From: an uncultured Clostridia bacterium
GTDB lineage: Bacteria > Bacillota > Clostridia > UBA1381
DNA length: 40,103 nt
Direction of reading: 5' to 3'
Assembly (NCBI GenBank): GCA_947624165.1
Contig: CANQJC010000018.1
Location: 1 to 40,103, forward strand
The translations under genes and the position numbers were made by a program. This document shows, piece after piece, positions 15,677 through 24,827 of the stretch; position 1 is the stretch's first letter, and each line of letters opens with the position of its first letter. The notes beneath the pieces were generated by a model. It was not told where the DNA came from. It saw only the letters and a list, made by a program, of their open reading frames with translations, and did no database searches.

Positions 15677-17248
15677 TTATTTTATAACGACCGCGCAGTT
15701 TAAATCGTCAAGCCACGTCTTACCGCTTCCGCGAAGCGTCGAAAGGTCGTTCACGACTATACTTCTCGGCTTCACTATAACACCCGGCTTATCAGCCGGA
15801 ACAAGCGAGCTTATGTCGTTAATCGTGTAGTACAGACCTTCATACTTTCCGAGATACAACATCTCGTGACCCGGCATTATCAATATCGCGCCGGCGGCAA
15901 CCGTGTCAAGAAAGGCTTTACGTTCCTCCGTCGTCATATTTGTCATTTCCGTCACCTGCGCCGGCATCTTCGACTGCCACGTTGTATTGCGCGCAAGCTC
16001 GAATCCGAAACAGCGGTACACTTCACGAGCGTATGACGAGCAGTCCTGAGAATTCATCATACCGCCCCAGCCGTATCTGTTGCCAAGCGACTTGAACGCC
16101 TGAGTGACGACGTTTGCGGACGTGTAATCGAGATATCCGACGTTTACATCACGGTTTGCCGGTATAAGCGCGCGCTTTTGATAGAAATTACCGTTCTCGT
16201 CGCGCGCACCCATCAGCACAACGTAATTATTCCAGGGAAGTCTGTAAGTCACAGTATCGGCATACTGAGGGTCGAGAGGCAGGACCGTTCCCATTGTGAG
16301 AAGCTTTTCGTTAAGATCCTCGTCCGCGCTCGGTTCCAGATATACCTTTTCGCCCGTCACCACAAGAATATCATCGGGATTTTTGAATTTCTCCCATTCC
16401 TCCTTATTTTTGCATACCGCTATATCCTCTGTCGGCACCCAGCCGGAGCAGCAGGCGTTCTTCGCAAGAGTAAACTTACCGTCGCCCGTCGTGAACATTA
16501 TCACAAGCGGCTCGTTTACGGCAACCCCGCTCGCGACAAGGTCATCCCATTCGGGATCGGACGGGTCGTCGGACAGGTAATCCTCATATGGATATGCCTT
16601 CATCACGGTTCTGTTTACCGCAAAGCCGTATTTATACTCCATATTCTCTGTCACGGGCGCGTTTCTGATATTTTCGCGTATCTCTTCGTAATACTCCTCC
16701 TCGACGGGACTTCCGTTTATGTAAAGACCTGACGGCGAATTAAATCCCGCGTTCGCTTCGGCAAGCTCGACGCCGTTATACGTCCCTTTAATTGCCGACA
16801 AATCGTTTGTATTCGTTTCTGCGGCGGCATAATTTTTCTTATTGAATTCGGCTATTTCCTCGCTTGTCATTATTATTTCGTCCGAGCAGGCTTCGTTGTT
16901 ATGCCAGAAGGAAGCAAGACACATTTCGCTTGTAACATTCGGAGCCTTCGCGGTGCTCTCCATATTCGCCGCATCGTCGCCCGAACCGCGAGTATAGTCG
17001 GACGCGACTATCTCGCCTACCGGCTCAAGATTTTCGTTCCAGCGGAACAGCTTCGCCTTGACGGCATTATCGGGCGCAATCGAATCGAGAACGTTTTTCA
17101 GCTCCTCCTCGTTAAAGTTCCTTGCGTTGATAAGCGTCCCTTCTGTGTCGTAATACGCGCATATATACCTTGTTTCGGCATACGCGTGTACAGCGCACGG
17201 AATAATCATGAACGCCGCCGCCGCGGCAATAATCTTTTTTAATTTCAT
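15677..17248 (-). CDS. Secreted NlpC/P60-type cell-wall peptidase with SH3-like region and clostridial N-terminal module
   Basis: The 523-residue precursor starts with a signal peptide (MKLKKIIAAAAAFMIIPCAVHAYA). Next comes a small module of about 50 residues (ICAYYDTEGTLINARNF ... KAKLFRWNENLEPV), shared with the upstream nucleotidase. The middle has SH3-like strands (VNRTVMKAYPYEDYLSDD; VTGEKVYLEPSADED). The NlpC/P60 domain contains the nucleophile Cys in NSQDCSSYAREVY (about residue 402) and His in MPGHEMLYLG (about 460). The combination resembles gamma-D-Glu-diamino-acid endopeptidases that trim peptidoglycan stems or recycle muropeptides. The start at 17248 rather than 17266 rests on TGGAG 6 bases upstream. 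It is the second gene of the operon, 26 bases after the nucleotidase stop. Confidence 0.88.
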   Translation of the reverse strand: MKLKKIIAAAAAFMIIPCAVHAYAETRYICAYYDTEGTLINARNFNEEELKNVLDSIAPDNAVKAKLFRWNENLEPVGEIVASDYTRGSGDDAANMESTAKAPNVTSEMCLASFWHNNEACSDEIIMTSEEIAEFNKKNYAAAETNTNDLSAIKGTYNGVELAEANAGFNSPSGLYINGSPVEEEYYEEIRENIRNAPVTENMEYKYGFAVNRTVMKAYPYEDYLSDDPSDPEWDDLVASGVAVNEPLVIMFTTGDGKFTLAKNACCSGWVPTEDIAVCKNKEEWEKFKNPDDILVVTGEKVYLEPSADEDLNEKLLTMGTVLPLDPQYADTVTYRLPWNNYVVLMGARDENGNFYQKRALIPANRDVNVGYLDYTSANVVTQAFKSLGNRYGWGGMMNSQDCSSYAREVYRCFGFELARNTTWQSKMPAQVTEMTNMTTEERKAFLDTVAAGAILIMPGHEMLYLGKYEGLYYTINDISSLVPADKPGVIVKPRSIVVNDLSTLRGSGKTWLDDLNCAVVIK

Positions 17249-17274
17249 TTTATTCTCCATTCGCATCTTATATT

Positions 17275-19503
17275 TTATCCGACTGACGGCGGGATCTTTT
17301 CCGCAACATACTCAAGCTCGGGATATTTCAGTATCAATCCGTTGTACTCGTAAAGAATACCGTTTCCGCTGTAATTATTTACATATACCTCCTCCTGCTC
17401 GGGGAACAGCTTTACTGCGTGCGGTCCGTCGGGAAGCTCTATCTGAAGCGACCTGAGATTTACCGTTTCCGTGACCTGTTGTCCGTTTTCGTCCTTCTTA
17501 TCGAACGTTACCGTCTCGTCCTTAACGATACCCGGCTTGCCGTACGCTTCTCCGTCCACATAGACCGCAAGCGTATCGCCGTCGTTAAGAGCGTCTGCGT
17601 TCGTGAGGGTAATATGCGCGGTATAGTTATAATCGTCGGACGAATGTGCGGTCGTTACTATTCTGCGCTCCCATACCGGCATTGTAAGCACGTCTTCACC
17701 GTTATTCGTTAATGATTTGATGTAGTCGGTCAACGCTTCCACAAGTCCGCTGCCCTCGGCGATCATGTACTCCGCGCCGATTATATAGTCGTGCGACGCG
17801 AGAATGAGCTTTGTCGTGTCGTCGTTTTTATCCAAGTCTGTGTTGCCGGCGATGAGAGAAACGCTTTCTATCTTTCCGCCCGTAGGATTATTCGGGTTGT
17901 AGCGTATACGCATACCGCCTATCTGCGGGAAAGAACCTTCGTAGCTTGCCGTGAGGAAGCCCGTTTCCTCATTCTGCGCCGTTACGCCGACCGGTTTGCC
18001 GTTCTTCTCGCTTGAAATATATCCTTCAAGAGCGGCGTAGAGCTTCTTCGGAGTCATCTCCATGATACGCACGTTGTTCGCGAACGGCAGCGCGTCTATG
18101 ATATGACCGAACGTGATTTTTCCGTTCGGAATACTCACGCGGTAGCCGCCGCCGTTTTCGATTGCGACTATCGGAACCGTTATATTGCCTTCCTCGTCTT
18201 TGTACGTGTCGGGCACAATATTTTTTCCTTCCTCTATCATCGCGTCGCATATAAGATTTCCGAAATTCGTCTCGCCTACGCGTCCCTCCGAGATCATACC
18301 TCTTATGGAGCCGCCCCAAAGCGTTGTTTTCGTTTCGCCGATTTCCTGTTTCAGCGTTTGGTCGAGCTTGGAGTTTTCTTGGGTTATGGTATCGGTGACC
18401 GTTTCGTCGGGAGCGATATTGTCGAAGAATGTGCGCGAGAGCATTGTTTCATCTACTTTTACCTCTCCGTTTTCCTCGATGTTGATCGCCATTCTGCCGA
18501 CGTTTACGCTGCCTGTACCAGTCTGCGCTATCGTGATTTTGCCTTCCTGCGTGTTTACCACATGGTGCGTATGACCGTCGATGATAGCGTCAAGCTCAGT
18601 GTCCTTGAGTGCCTCGGCAAGCTCTAAGCTCGTACACTCGCCCTCCTCAGTTTCGCCCATATGCGTGAGCGCGATAATTATGTCCGCGTCCTGAGCGTCG
18701 AGAGCCGCCACTTGTTCCTTCGCGGTTGCGATCTCGTCTTTAAATTCAATACCCGCTACGTTTTCCGGCTTTGTCGACGTTCTTGTGTTCTGCGTGGTAA
18801 GCGCGAATATGCCGACCTTTACGCCGTTTCTGTTTATGATAACGTTCGCGCCGTTCTTGTCGCCGTCGGCGCACAAAAGCGCGTCGCCGTTATATGTGTT
18901 CGCCGATATTATCGGGAAGCTTGCCATATCTCTAAGCTCTTTGAAATGGTCAAGACCGTAGTCGAACTCGTGGTTTCCGGCTGCCATAACGTCGTAGCCC
19001 GCCGCGTTCATAATTGTTATTACGCTCTCGCCCTTCGACTGTGACGCAAGCGCAACTCCCTGCGTAGCGTCACCCGCGTCGACAAGAATTGCGTTGTCAA
19101 GCGTTTTTAAAGCCGCCACTCTGTCCGAGCCTATGACCGACGACGAGCCGGCAAGCGCGCCGTGCATATCGTTGGTGTGGAGGATAACGACCTCCGGCTC
19201 GTCGGATATGTCGACCGTTCTGCCGCTGTCGCTTATCGGCTCAAGACCCTCGCTCCATTCAAATACCTTTGCCTTTACAGCGTTTTCCGGCTCGTATATG
19301 TCGGCGAATACGTCGACTTCATCGGAAGATAACGCGCCCTTGATATTCTTCGCGCCGATAAGCACGCCGGAGGCGTCGTAGTACGCGGCGCAGTGTATAT
19401 ATGCCGTTTCGTCACTTCCGACGGCGGACGCCGGAATATAAACAGCCGCTGCGGCGACCGCAGTAAGAAACGCCGCGCATTTTTTTACAAACATACTCTT
19501 CAT
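17275..19503 (-). CDS. Secreted bifunctional metallophosphatase / 5'-nucleotidase
   Basis: The 742-residue precursor has a signal peptide (about 1-28), then a module at 34-92 (IHCAAYYDASGVLIGAKN ... KAKVFEWSEGLEPI). The metallophosphatase domain follows: ILHTNDMHG (108-115), VDAGD (141-145), AAGNHEFDYG (174-183), ALTHMGE and DGHTHHVV, giving the dinuclear metal ligands. The 5'-nucleotidase C-terminal substrate domain shows GETNFGNLICDAM, ENGGGYR and FPFANNV-like DALPFANNVRIMEM. About 130 extra residues at the end form a separate beta-rich domain. The enzyme should dephosphorylate extracellular nucleotides to supply nucleosides and phosphate. No sortase or S-layer anchor is seen. Promoter and operon with the NlpC/P60 gene are described separately. 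Confidence 0.94.
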   Translation of the reverse strand: MKSMFVKKCAAFLTAVAAAAVYIPASAVGSDETAYIHCAAYYDASGVLIGAKNIKGALSSDEVDVFADIYEPENAVKAKVFEWSEGLEPISDSGRTVDISDEPEVVILHTNDMHGALAGSSSVIGSDRVAALKTLDNAILVDAGDATQGVALASQSKGESVITIMNAAGYDVMAAGNHEFDYGLDHFKELRDMASFPIISANTYNGDALLCADGDKNGANVIINRNGVKVGIFALTTQNTRTSTKPENVAGIEFKDEIATAKEQVAALDAQDADIIIALTHMGETEEGECTSLELAEALKDTELDAIIDGHTHHVVNTQEGKITIAQTGTGSVNVGRMAINIEENGEVKVDETMLSRTFFDNIAPDETVTDTITQENSKLDQTLKQEIGETKTTLWGGSIRGMISEGRVGETNFGNLICDAMIEEGKNIVPDTYKDEEGNITVPIVAIENGGGYRVSIPNGKITFGHIIDALPFANNVRIMEMTPKKLYAALEGYISSEKNGKPVGVTAQNEETGFLTASYEGSFPQIGGMRIRYNPNNPTGGKIESVSLIAGNTDLDKNDDTTKLILASHDYIIGAEYMIAEGSGLVEALTDYIKSLTNNGEDVLTMPVWERRIVTTAHSSDDYNYTAHITLTNADALNDGDTLAVYVDGEAYGKPGIVKDETVTFDKKDENGQQVTETVNLRSLQIELPDGPHAVKLFPEQEEVYVNNYSGNGILYEYNGLILKYPELEYVAEKIPPSVG

Positions 19504-19555
19504 TATAACAAAACCTCACTTCATTTTATTTTCCGTTATAGAACATACCAAGTAT

Positions 19556-19584
19556 ATTTTATCATAACGCAGCGAATATGTCTA
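19556..19584 (-). promoter_or_regulatory. Promoter of the nucleotidase-NlpC/P60 operon
   Basis: Minus strand: TAGACA, 17-base spacer, TAAAAT with extended TGA; leader of about 45 bases. Confidence 0.6.
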
Positions 19585-19662
19585 TATTGATTTATGTCAA
19601 AATTTATGCCGTTTACGTATGACAACTGCACAAAAAAGCACCGTAGAAGTCGTAAAATGATA

Positions 19663-19691
19663 TGGAAAGTAGGAAAATTATGTGATAGAAT
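19663..19691 (+). promoter_or_regulatory. Promoter of the PAP2 phosphatase gene
   Basis: TGGAAA, 17-base spacer, TAGAAT with extended TGA. The start codon lies 35 bases downstream, which argues for ATG 19726 and against in-frame starts further upstream. Confidence 0.5.
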
Positions 19692-19725
19692 TTATATGAT
19701 AAATTCAACGAAAGGAAGTAATCCT

Positions 19726-20712
19726 ATGGATATCAATTATTTAATTTTACTTCAGAATTTCCGTAACGCGACGGGAGGATTTCTCGACGCGTTCATGGAG
19801 CTTATCACAAAGCTCGGAGAAACCTCCGTGATAGTTATTGCGATAGGCATAATTTATTGGGGCTTCAACAAGAAGAAGGGCATATTCCTTATGTTCTCGC
19901 TCTACACCAACAGAATAATAAACGGCTTCATAAAAATAACGGCGTGCGTTTACCGTCCGTGGATACGCGACGCGCGTATTAAGCCGGTACCCGCGGCGCA
20001 AGCCGACGCGACGGGTTATTCTTTCCCGAGCGGACACAGCGCGAACGCGCTGAGCGTTTGGGGCGGTCTCGCCGTCGACACGAAGGACGGATTAAAATGT
20101 CCGAAATGGCTCTCCGCTCTGCTCATAATACTTGTGCTCCTCATCGGCTTCTCAAGGAATTACCTCGGCGTTCACACGCCGCAGGACGTTGTGGTCTCTC
20201 TTGTTATCGGCGCGGCGGTACTGTTCCTGACGTCAAAGCTTATACCTCTCGCCGACGAGAAAAAGAATATGGATCTGTGGATAATGCTCGGCGGCGTCGC
20301 GCTGTGCGCGCTGCTCATTCTTTACGCCGCGCTGAAATCGTATCCCGTCGATTACGCAGCCGACGGCTCCGTCATCGTCGAAGGCTCGAAAATGGCTGTC
20401 GATTCCTTTAAAAACGCGGGTATGGGCATAGGTTTCTTTATCGGCTGGTTCATAGAAAGACGGTTTATAAAGTTTTCGACCGACGACAGCAGAACCGAGA
20501 ACATAATAAGACTTGTATTCTGTATGTTTACATATATACTGCTTGACAAAGTGTCGGGCGGTGCGGCGAGCGCGCTTTCCAAAGCCGGACTGGGCGACGG
20601 ATTCGCGAAAGCCGTTATGCAGTTCGTATGCGTATTTTACTTCGTGGCGGGCGCGCCGGCGATAGTAAAGCTGTTCTCAAAGTTTTTAATCAAGAATAAG
20701 TCGGAAAAATAA
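19726..20712 (+). CDS. PAP2-family membrane phosphatase
   Basis: The 328-residue polytopic protein carries the three phosphatase motifs: K70-x6-R77-P78 (KITACVYRP), P101-S-G-H104 (SFPSGHSAN) and SR-x5-H (S143-R144 to H150, FSRNYLGVHTPQD). PAP2 enzymes remove phosphate from lipid substrates such as phosphatidic acid or undecaprenyl pyrophosphate at the membrane. Here the active-site loops face outward between helices, and several hydrophobic helices follow the catalytic core to the C-terminus. AAAGGAAG 7 bases before ATG 19726 and the predicted promoter decide the start over an in-frame ATG at 19594. The large protease gene begins 36 bases after the stop and may be co-transcribed, though no functional link is obvious. 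Confidence 0.92.
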   Translation: MDINYLILLQNFRNATGGFLDAFMELITKLGETSVIVIAIGIIYWGFNKKKGIFLMFSLYTNRIINGFIKITACVYRPWIRDARIKPVPAAQADATGYSFPSGHSANALSVWGGLAVDTKDGLKCPKWLSALLIILVLLIGFSRNYLGVHTPQDVVVSLVIGAAVLFLTSKLIPLADEKKNMDLWIMLGGVALCALLILYAALKSYPVDYAADGSVIVEGSKMAVDSFKNAGMGIGFFIGWFIERRFIKFSTDDSRTENIIRLVFCMFTYILLDKVSGGAASALSKAGLGDGFAKAVMQFVCVFYFVAGAPAIVKLFSKFLIKNKSEK

Positions 20713-20748
20713 CGCGGATATTTTATGTCAACATACGGAGGTATATAT

Positions 20749-23700
20749 ATGAAAAGACTTTTATCAGTATTGCTCGCACTCGCCGTGCTCGCGCCGACCG
20801 GCGCGGTCGTTTCGGCTTCGCCCGAGAACGGCGCGCACGACGCGGCTCTGAGATTTATCGAAAACGAGAGGGAATTTTATCGTCCTCGAAGCGGTGAAGG
20901 TCTTATGTCGCTCAACGACTACCCTCCGAGCTTTGATTTACGCGCCGCCGACCTTGACGGCAGCGGCACAAAGAAAAATTATGTCACGCCCGTAAAAAAC
21001 CAAGGCGTGTTCGGTACGTGCTGGGGTTTTTCGGCAATATCGTCGGTCGAGACAAGTATTCTGACGGCGACGAAAACGTCCTACGAGGATTGGCTCGATA
21101 AATACGATATGGATATGGACTTGTCTGAACGTCACCTCGCCTGGTTCGCATACACGCCTATCCCCGAAGGCGACGTATACGGTCAGGACGGAGAAGGCAT
21201 ATACGTTCCAGGCTCGGACGAGGATCCGAATCTGCGTTTTAAGACGGGCGGATTTGAGGCAACGGCAACGTCCGTACTTTCCTCCGGCATAGGTCCGATG
21301 TTTGAAAAAGACTTTCCGTATAGGGGTAAAGAAGAAAATATAATCTACCTTACTCCCGAGAAACATCTCTCAGACACGAACGGCGAGGGATACATACCGT
21401 ATTGCTACAGCGACAAGGACGATTGGAGTATAGATGAGGAATACCGTTACGGGCAGGTCTGCCCGCTCGAAGAAAGCTTCATGCTCCCTTCCCCGTTCAC
21501 ATACGAGTACAATGCTTCGGAGTATAAGTACGAGTATAAATACGATCCCGAAATAACGGCTTCCGCCAAGGAAATGCTTATGAGCGGACACGCGCTGCAA
21601 ACCGCGTACTGCTCGCAGGATAAATATACCAACGAAGAGACATGGGCGCATTACGTTCCGACAAGCTCGGTTGAAGATCCCGAAATCGACATATACGCCG
21701 ATCATGCCGTCGCGATAGTCGGCTGGGACGACAATTTCCCGAAGGAAAAATTTCTTTCCGAAAACGGTCTCCCTCCCCAAGACGGAGCATGGATAGTTAA
21801 AAACAGCTGGGGAGCCGAGGACAGACCTTTCCCCGACCATGACACGTGGGGCGACAAAGGATATTTTTATTTATCGTATTACGACCACAGCATAGAATAT
21901 TTTGAAGCGGTGGATATGGACGTGGACGCGTCTCGCAGCAGCGACGAATATTACAGCTTTAAGTACGACTACCTCCCTTCCAATACAAAGTCGCGCTACT
22001 TTGTTTACGACGATCCGTGCTATATGGCCAATATTTTTTATACCGGCTCGGAAACTCCCATACTTGTGCGCACGCTGACGCTTCAAACAAACACCCCCGG
22101 AACCGTTACGGAGTTTAAGCTTTACAAAATCGACGAATCGAGCGAAGATCCGACGGACGGAGAGCTTCTGGCAAGCGCGGAGAAATCGTATGAATACGCG
22201 GGTTATCACCACATCGATTTGGAGCAGCCCGTGCTTCTTCCCGCGGATACAATGTTCAGCGTGGTCGTGACAAACAAGACCGCCGACGGAAAATACGAGA
22301 TAGTAAACGACTACAACTTCTCCGAGACTTATTCAAGAATAATCATGGCGAACGATTACTCTTCTTATCCTTACGCTAAGTCCGTCGTCAACGAGGGCGA
22401 AAGCTGTATCGGCGAAACCGGCAAGGACGGGCAGGTAGAATGGAACGACTGGGGCACGCTGCTCAAAGAGATCGACAACATAGCCGCGCAGACATTTGAA
22501 GAAACGGGGCTTACGGACAGTCTTACGGAAACGGAGGACGCGCTGTCGGCATACAAGGCGGCGTCCGATGCTTACTACGACGCGCACCCCGACGAGAAAG
22601 GCGGCGACGATATCCCCGCGGAGCTTCAGTCCTATTACGACGACTGGAGAACGAAGCTTTCGCGTCTCAACGAAGCGTATAATTCCATCGAAGAAAACGG
22701 TATGGAAGCCGTGTTCGACGTCCGCGACAACTTCCCGATAAGCGTTCTTGCCGACCCCGTGGAAATTGTGGATTATCCGCTTTATTTCGACGGCGAAACG
22801 GCGTCCCTTTATAAAAATGTTGATTTTAATACCGAACCTCCGACCTTCTCGGATAAGGTCGATGTACCCGGCGCGGTATGCGAGAATAATAAGCTGACGC
22901 TCACGTCCGAATTTAAATTCTACACAAACTGCGAGGACGGATTATATCTCAGCACCGGCTCTACGCTCTGCGTACCAGAGGGCGAAAGCCCGTCGATCCG
23001 CAGCGCGTGTTCCGGCGTCGCGCTGAACAACCATATCGGCGGCGCATCCGGCATATATGGGTTCGGCGACAATACTCTCGAAATAGACGGCTCGCTCAGC
23101 GTTACCGCCGGCAATACCGCCAACGCGAGCAGCTGGGGCATTCTCGACGCGGGTATCGAAGGCGGCATGACGATAACGGGAAGCGGCAAACTTACCGCGC
23201 GCGGCGGCGATATCGTTTATGACGAGACGATAGAAGAATCAAGAGGAGATTCCTGCGGAATACTCAGTTACAGTAATCTTAACATATCTCTCTCCGAGAT
23301 AAACGCGATCGGCGGCGATTCATACGCGCCGAGCTTCGGCATGGCTGTTACATATCCAAATTCAAATACCGCGACGCACATTCTGACCGTCAGCGACGGC
23401 GCGCACATAACGGCGCGGGGAGGAAACTGTTCCGACGCGGCGCAGGGCATAAGCATCGGCTGTATGGTTCAAAATTTGATAATCAAGGATAATTCCGCCA
23501 TGAACATTGCGGTTTCGGACGGTCGTTCCAACGCCGCGGGACTTTTTCTTCAAAGCTCCGATTCCGAAAACGGCACCCCGATCGAAGGAACGATAGAGCT
23601 TTCACAAAACAGCTCTCTCGCGATATCGTCCTGTGATGCATCTATCGGCTACGGTATCGTTTCATCTACCGGTCTGCCGGTAAACGTAAAAATGGATAAA

Positions 23701-24135
23701 AGCTGTACGTTTACGTCGGAGGGTACGTCCTGCGCCGCAATAGGCGGCGATCTCACGGGCGTTATACCGATCGCCTCCGACGGCACGGTAGCGTCGTACG
23801 ACGCTGCTTCGAGAAATTATATAGAGAATGACGATACTACGGCGAAAAAGTTATCGTTTTATCCCGAAAGCGCGTTCAATATCGTTTATGAAAACGATGC
23901 GGCGGCGGTCACCGCACCCGCCGGCAAATATACGCTTATTTTCGCCGCTTACGGCAAGGACGATACTCTCACGAACGTACGCTCGGAAACGGTCGAATTC
24001 GAAAATGCGGGAACGAAAACCGTCGCGCCCGATAATTTCGGCGAAGGAAGCAAAAGGAAGAAAGCAATGCTCTGGGGAAGCGTGAACGGCATGAGAGCCA
24101 TATGCTCGTCTGCGGAAGCTTTAAGCCAAAATTAA
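20749..24135 (+). CDS. Large secreted papain-like (C1) cysteine protease with lectin-like, beta-helix and terminal modules
   Basis: The 1128-residue precursor has a signal peptide (cleavage near VSAS, about 23). The C1 domain has the oxyanion Gln85 and nucleophile Cys91 in KNQGVFGTCWGFSA, His319 in DIYADHAVAIVGWDDN and Asn352 in WIVKNSWG. About 250 residues separate Cys from His because of insertions, one Tyr/Glu-rich (TYEYNASEYKYEYKYDP). A lectin-like beta domain typical of clostridial C1 proteases follows (about 395-530), then a helical stretch (about 560-670), Gly/Asn-rich beta-helix-like turns (about 690-1040) and a C-terminal module (KKAMLWGSVNGMRAI) also found near the N-terminus of two other secreted proteins here. 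GGAGG (20738-20742) fixes ATG 20749. It probably degrades or processes surface or host proteins; the substrate is unknown. Confidence 0.9.
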   Translation: MKRLLSVLLALAVLAPTGAVVSASPENGAHDAALRFIENEREFYRPRSGEGLMSLNDYPPSFDLRAADLDGSGTKKNYVTPVKNQGVFGTCWGFSAISSVETSILTATKTSYEDWLDKYDMDMDLSERHLAWFAYTPIPEGDVYGQDGEGIYVPGSDEDPNLRFKTGGFEATATSVLSSGIGPMFEKDFPYRGKEENIIYLTPEKHLSDTNGEGYIPYCYSDKDDWSIDEEYRYGQVCPLEESFMLPSPFTYEYNASEYKYEYKYDPEITASAKEMLMSGHALQTAYCSQDKYTNEETWAHYVPTSSVEDPEIDIYADHAVAIVGWDDNFPKEKFLSENGLPPQDGAWIVKNSWGAEDRPFPDHDTWGDKGYFYLSYYDHSIEYFEAVDMDVDASRSSDEYYSFKYDYLPSNTKSRYFVYDDPCYMANIFYTGSETPILVRTLTLQTNTPGTVTEFKLYKIDESSEDPTDGELLASAEKSYEYAGYHHIDLEQPVLLPADTMFSVVVTNKTADGKYEIVNDYNFSETYSRIIMANDYSSYPYAKSVVNEGESCIGETGKDGQVEWNDWGTLLKEIDNIAAQTFEETGLTDSLTETEDALSAYKAASDAYYDAHPDEKGGDDIPAELQSYYDDWRTKLSRLNEAYNSIEENGMEAVFDVRDNFPISVLADPVEIVDYPLYFDGETASLYKNVDFNTEPPTFSDKVDVPGAVCENNKLTLTSEFKFYTNCEDGLYLSTGSTLCVPEGESPSIRSACSGVALNNHIGGASGIYGFGDNTLEIDGSLSVTAGNTANASSWGILDAGIEGGMTITGSGKLTARGGDIVYDETIEESRGDSCGILSYSNLNISLSEINAIGGDSYAPSFGMAVTYPNSNTATHILTVSDGAHITARGGNCSDAAQGISIGCMVQNLIIKDNSAMNIAVSDGRSNAAGLFLQSSDSENGTPIEGTIELSQNSSLAISSCDASIGYGIVSSTGLPVNVKMDKSCTFTSEGTSCAAIGGDLTGVIPIASDGTVASYDAASRNYIENDDTTAKKLSFYPESAFNIVYENDAAAVTAPAGKYTLIFAAYGKDDTLTNVRSETVEFENAGTKTVAPDNFGEGSKRKKAMLWGSVNGMRAICSSAEALSQN

Positions 24136-24160
24136 CCAACCTCGTATTATGTAAATTTTT

Positions 24161-24190
24161 GAATAATACGCAAGAAAAGAAATCATAATA
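24161..24190 (+). promoter_or_regulatory. Sigma-G (forespore) promoter of spoVT
   Basis: GAATA (24161-24165), exactly 18 bases, then CATAATA (24184-24190). This fits the Bacillus sigma-G consensus GnATR-N18-CATnMTA at every defined position. In Bacillus subtilis spoVT is transcribed by sigma-G, so control appears conserved. The leader is about 45 bases. Confidence 0.8.
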
Positions 24191-24239
24191 AGTTCATAGC
24201 CAATAATTATTATTTTGAATATTACAGGAGGAATTTATT

Positions 24240-24776
24240 ATGAAAGCCACAGGAATAGTAAGGAGAATAGATGATTTGGGCAGGGTCGTTATCCCCAAGG
24301 AAATACGCCGCACCATGCGTATCCGCGAAGGGGACCCTCTTGAGATCTATACAGAAAAGGACGGCGAAGTTATTTTTAAGAAATACTCGCCCATAGGCGA
24401 ACTCGGTGATTTCGCCGCAAACTATGTGGAGACGCTCGCGAAGGCAAGCGGTCACGGCGCGTGTATCACGGACCGCGACAACGTTATAGCGGTTTCGGGA
24501 CTGCCGAAAAAGGAGCTTATCGAAAAGCCGGTGTCGAGCGAGCTTGAAAACGTTATGAATGAAAAAATAATCGTAAGCTACAAGGACGGCAAGCCCGTCA
24601 CGATAGCCGACGGCGTTGACAAATACAACGCGGGCGTAGTCGTTCCTATCGTATCGGAGGGCGACACGATAGGCTCGGTACTGTTCATCATGAAGGAAGG
24701 CGAACAGCCCTCGGAGGTTGAGGAAAAGCTTGCCGAAAGCGCGGCGGGATTCCTCGGAAAGCATATGGAAGGCTGA
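24240..24776 (+). CDS. spoVT: Stage V sporulation protein T, AbrB-type transcription regulator
   Basis: The 178-residue protein matches SpoVT in length and layout. The N-terminal swapped-hairpin AbrB DNA-binding domain (MKATGIVRRIDDLGRVVIPKEIRRTMRIREGDPLEIYTEKDGEVIFKKYSP) is nearly the family consensus. A linker and a C-terminal GAF-like domain (about 55-178; GHGACITDRDNVIAVSG, AGVVVPIVSEGDTIGSVLFI) follow. SpoVT acts in the forespore, tuning sigma-G genes including germination and coat functions. AGGAGG lies 9 bases upstream of ATG 24240. The sigma-G promoter and a 13-bp T-run terminator make it a self-contained unit. It is direct evidence that the organism is a spore former. Confidence 0.97.
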   Translation: MKATGIVRRIDDLGRVVIPKEIRRTMRIREGDPLEIYTEKDGEVIFKKYSPIGELGDFAANYVETLAKASGHGACITDRDNVIAVSGLPKKELIEKPVSSELENVMNEKIIVSYKDGKPVTIADGVDKYNAGVVVPIVSEGDTIGSVLFIMKEGEQPSEVEEKLAESAAGFLGKHMEG

Positions 24777-24795
24777 AACACGCAAAACGGATATA

Positions 24796-24824
24796 AAAAA
24801 TCCCCTCGAAGCGAGGGGATTTTT
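24796..24824. terminator. Bidirectional terminator between spoVT and the toroid protein gene
   Basis: A 13-bp stem (24796-24808 with 24812-24824), loop AAG, with five A and five T at the ends, shared by convergent genes. Confidence 0.92.
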
Positions 24825-24827
24825 ATT

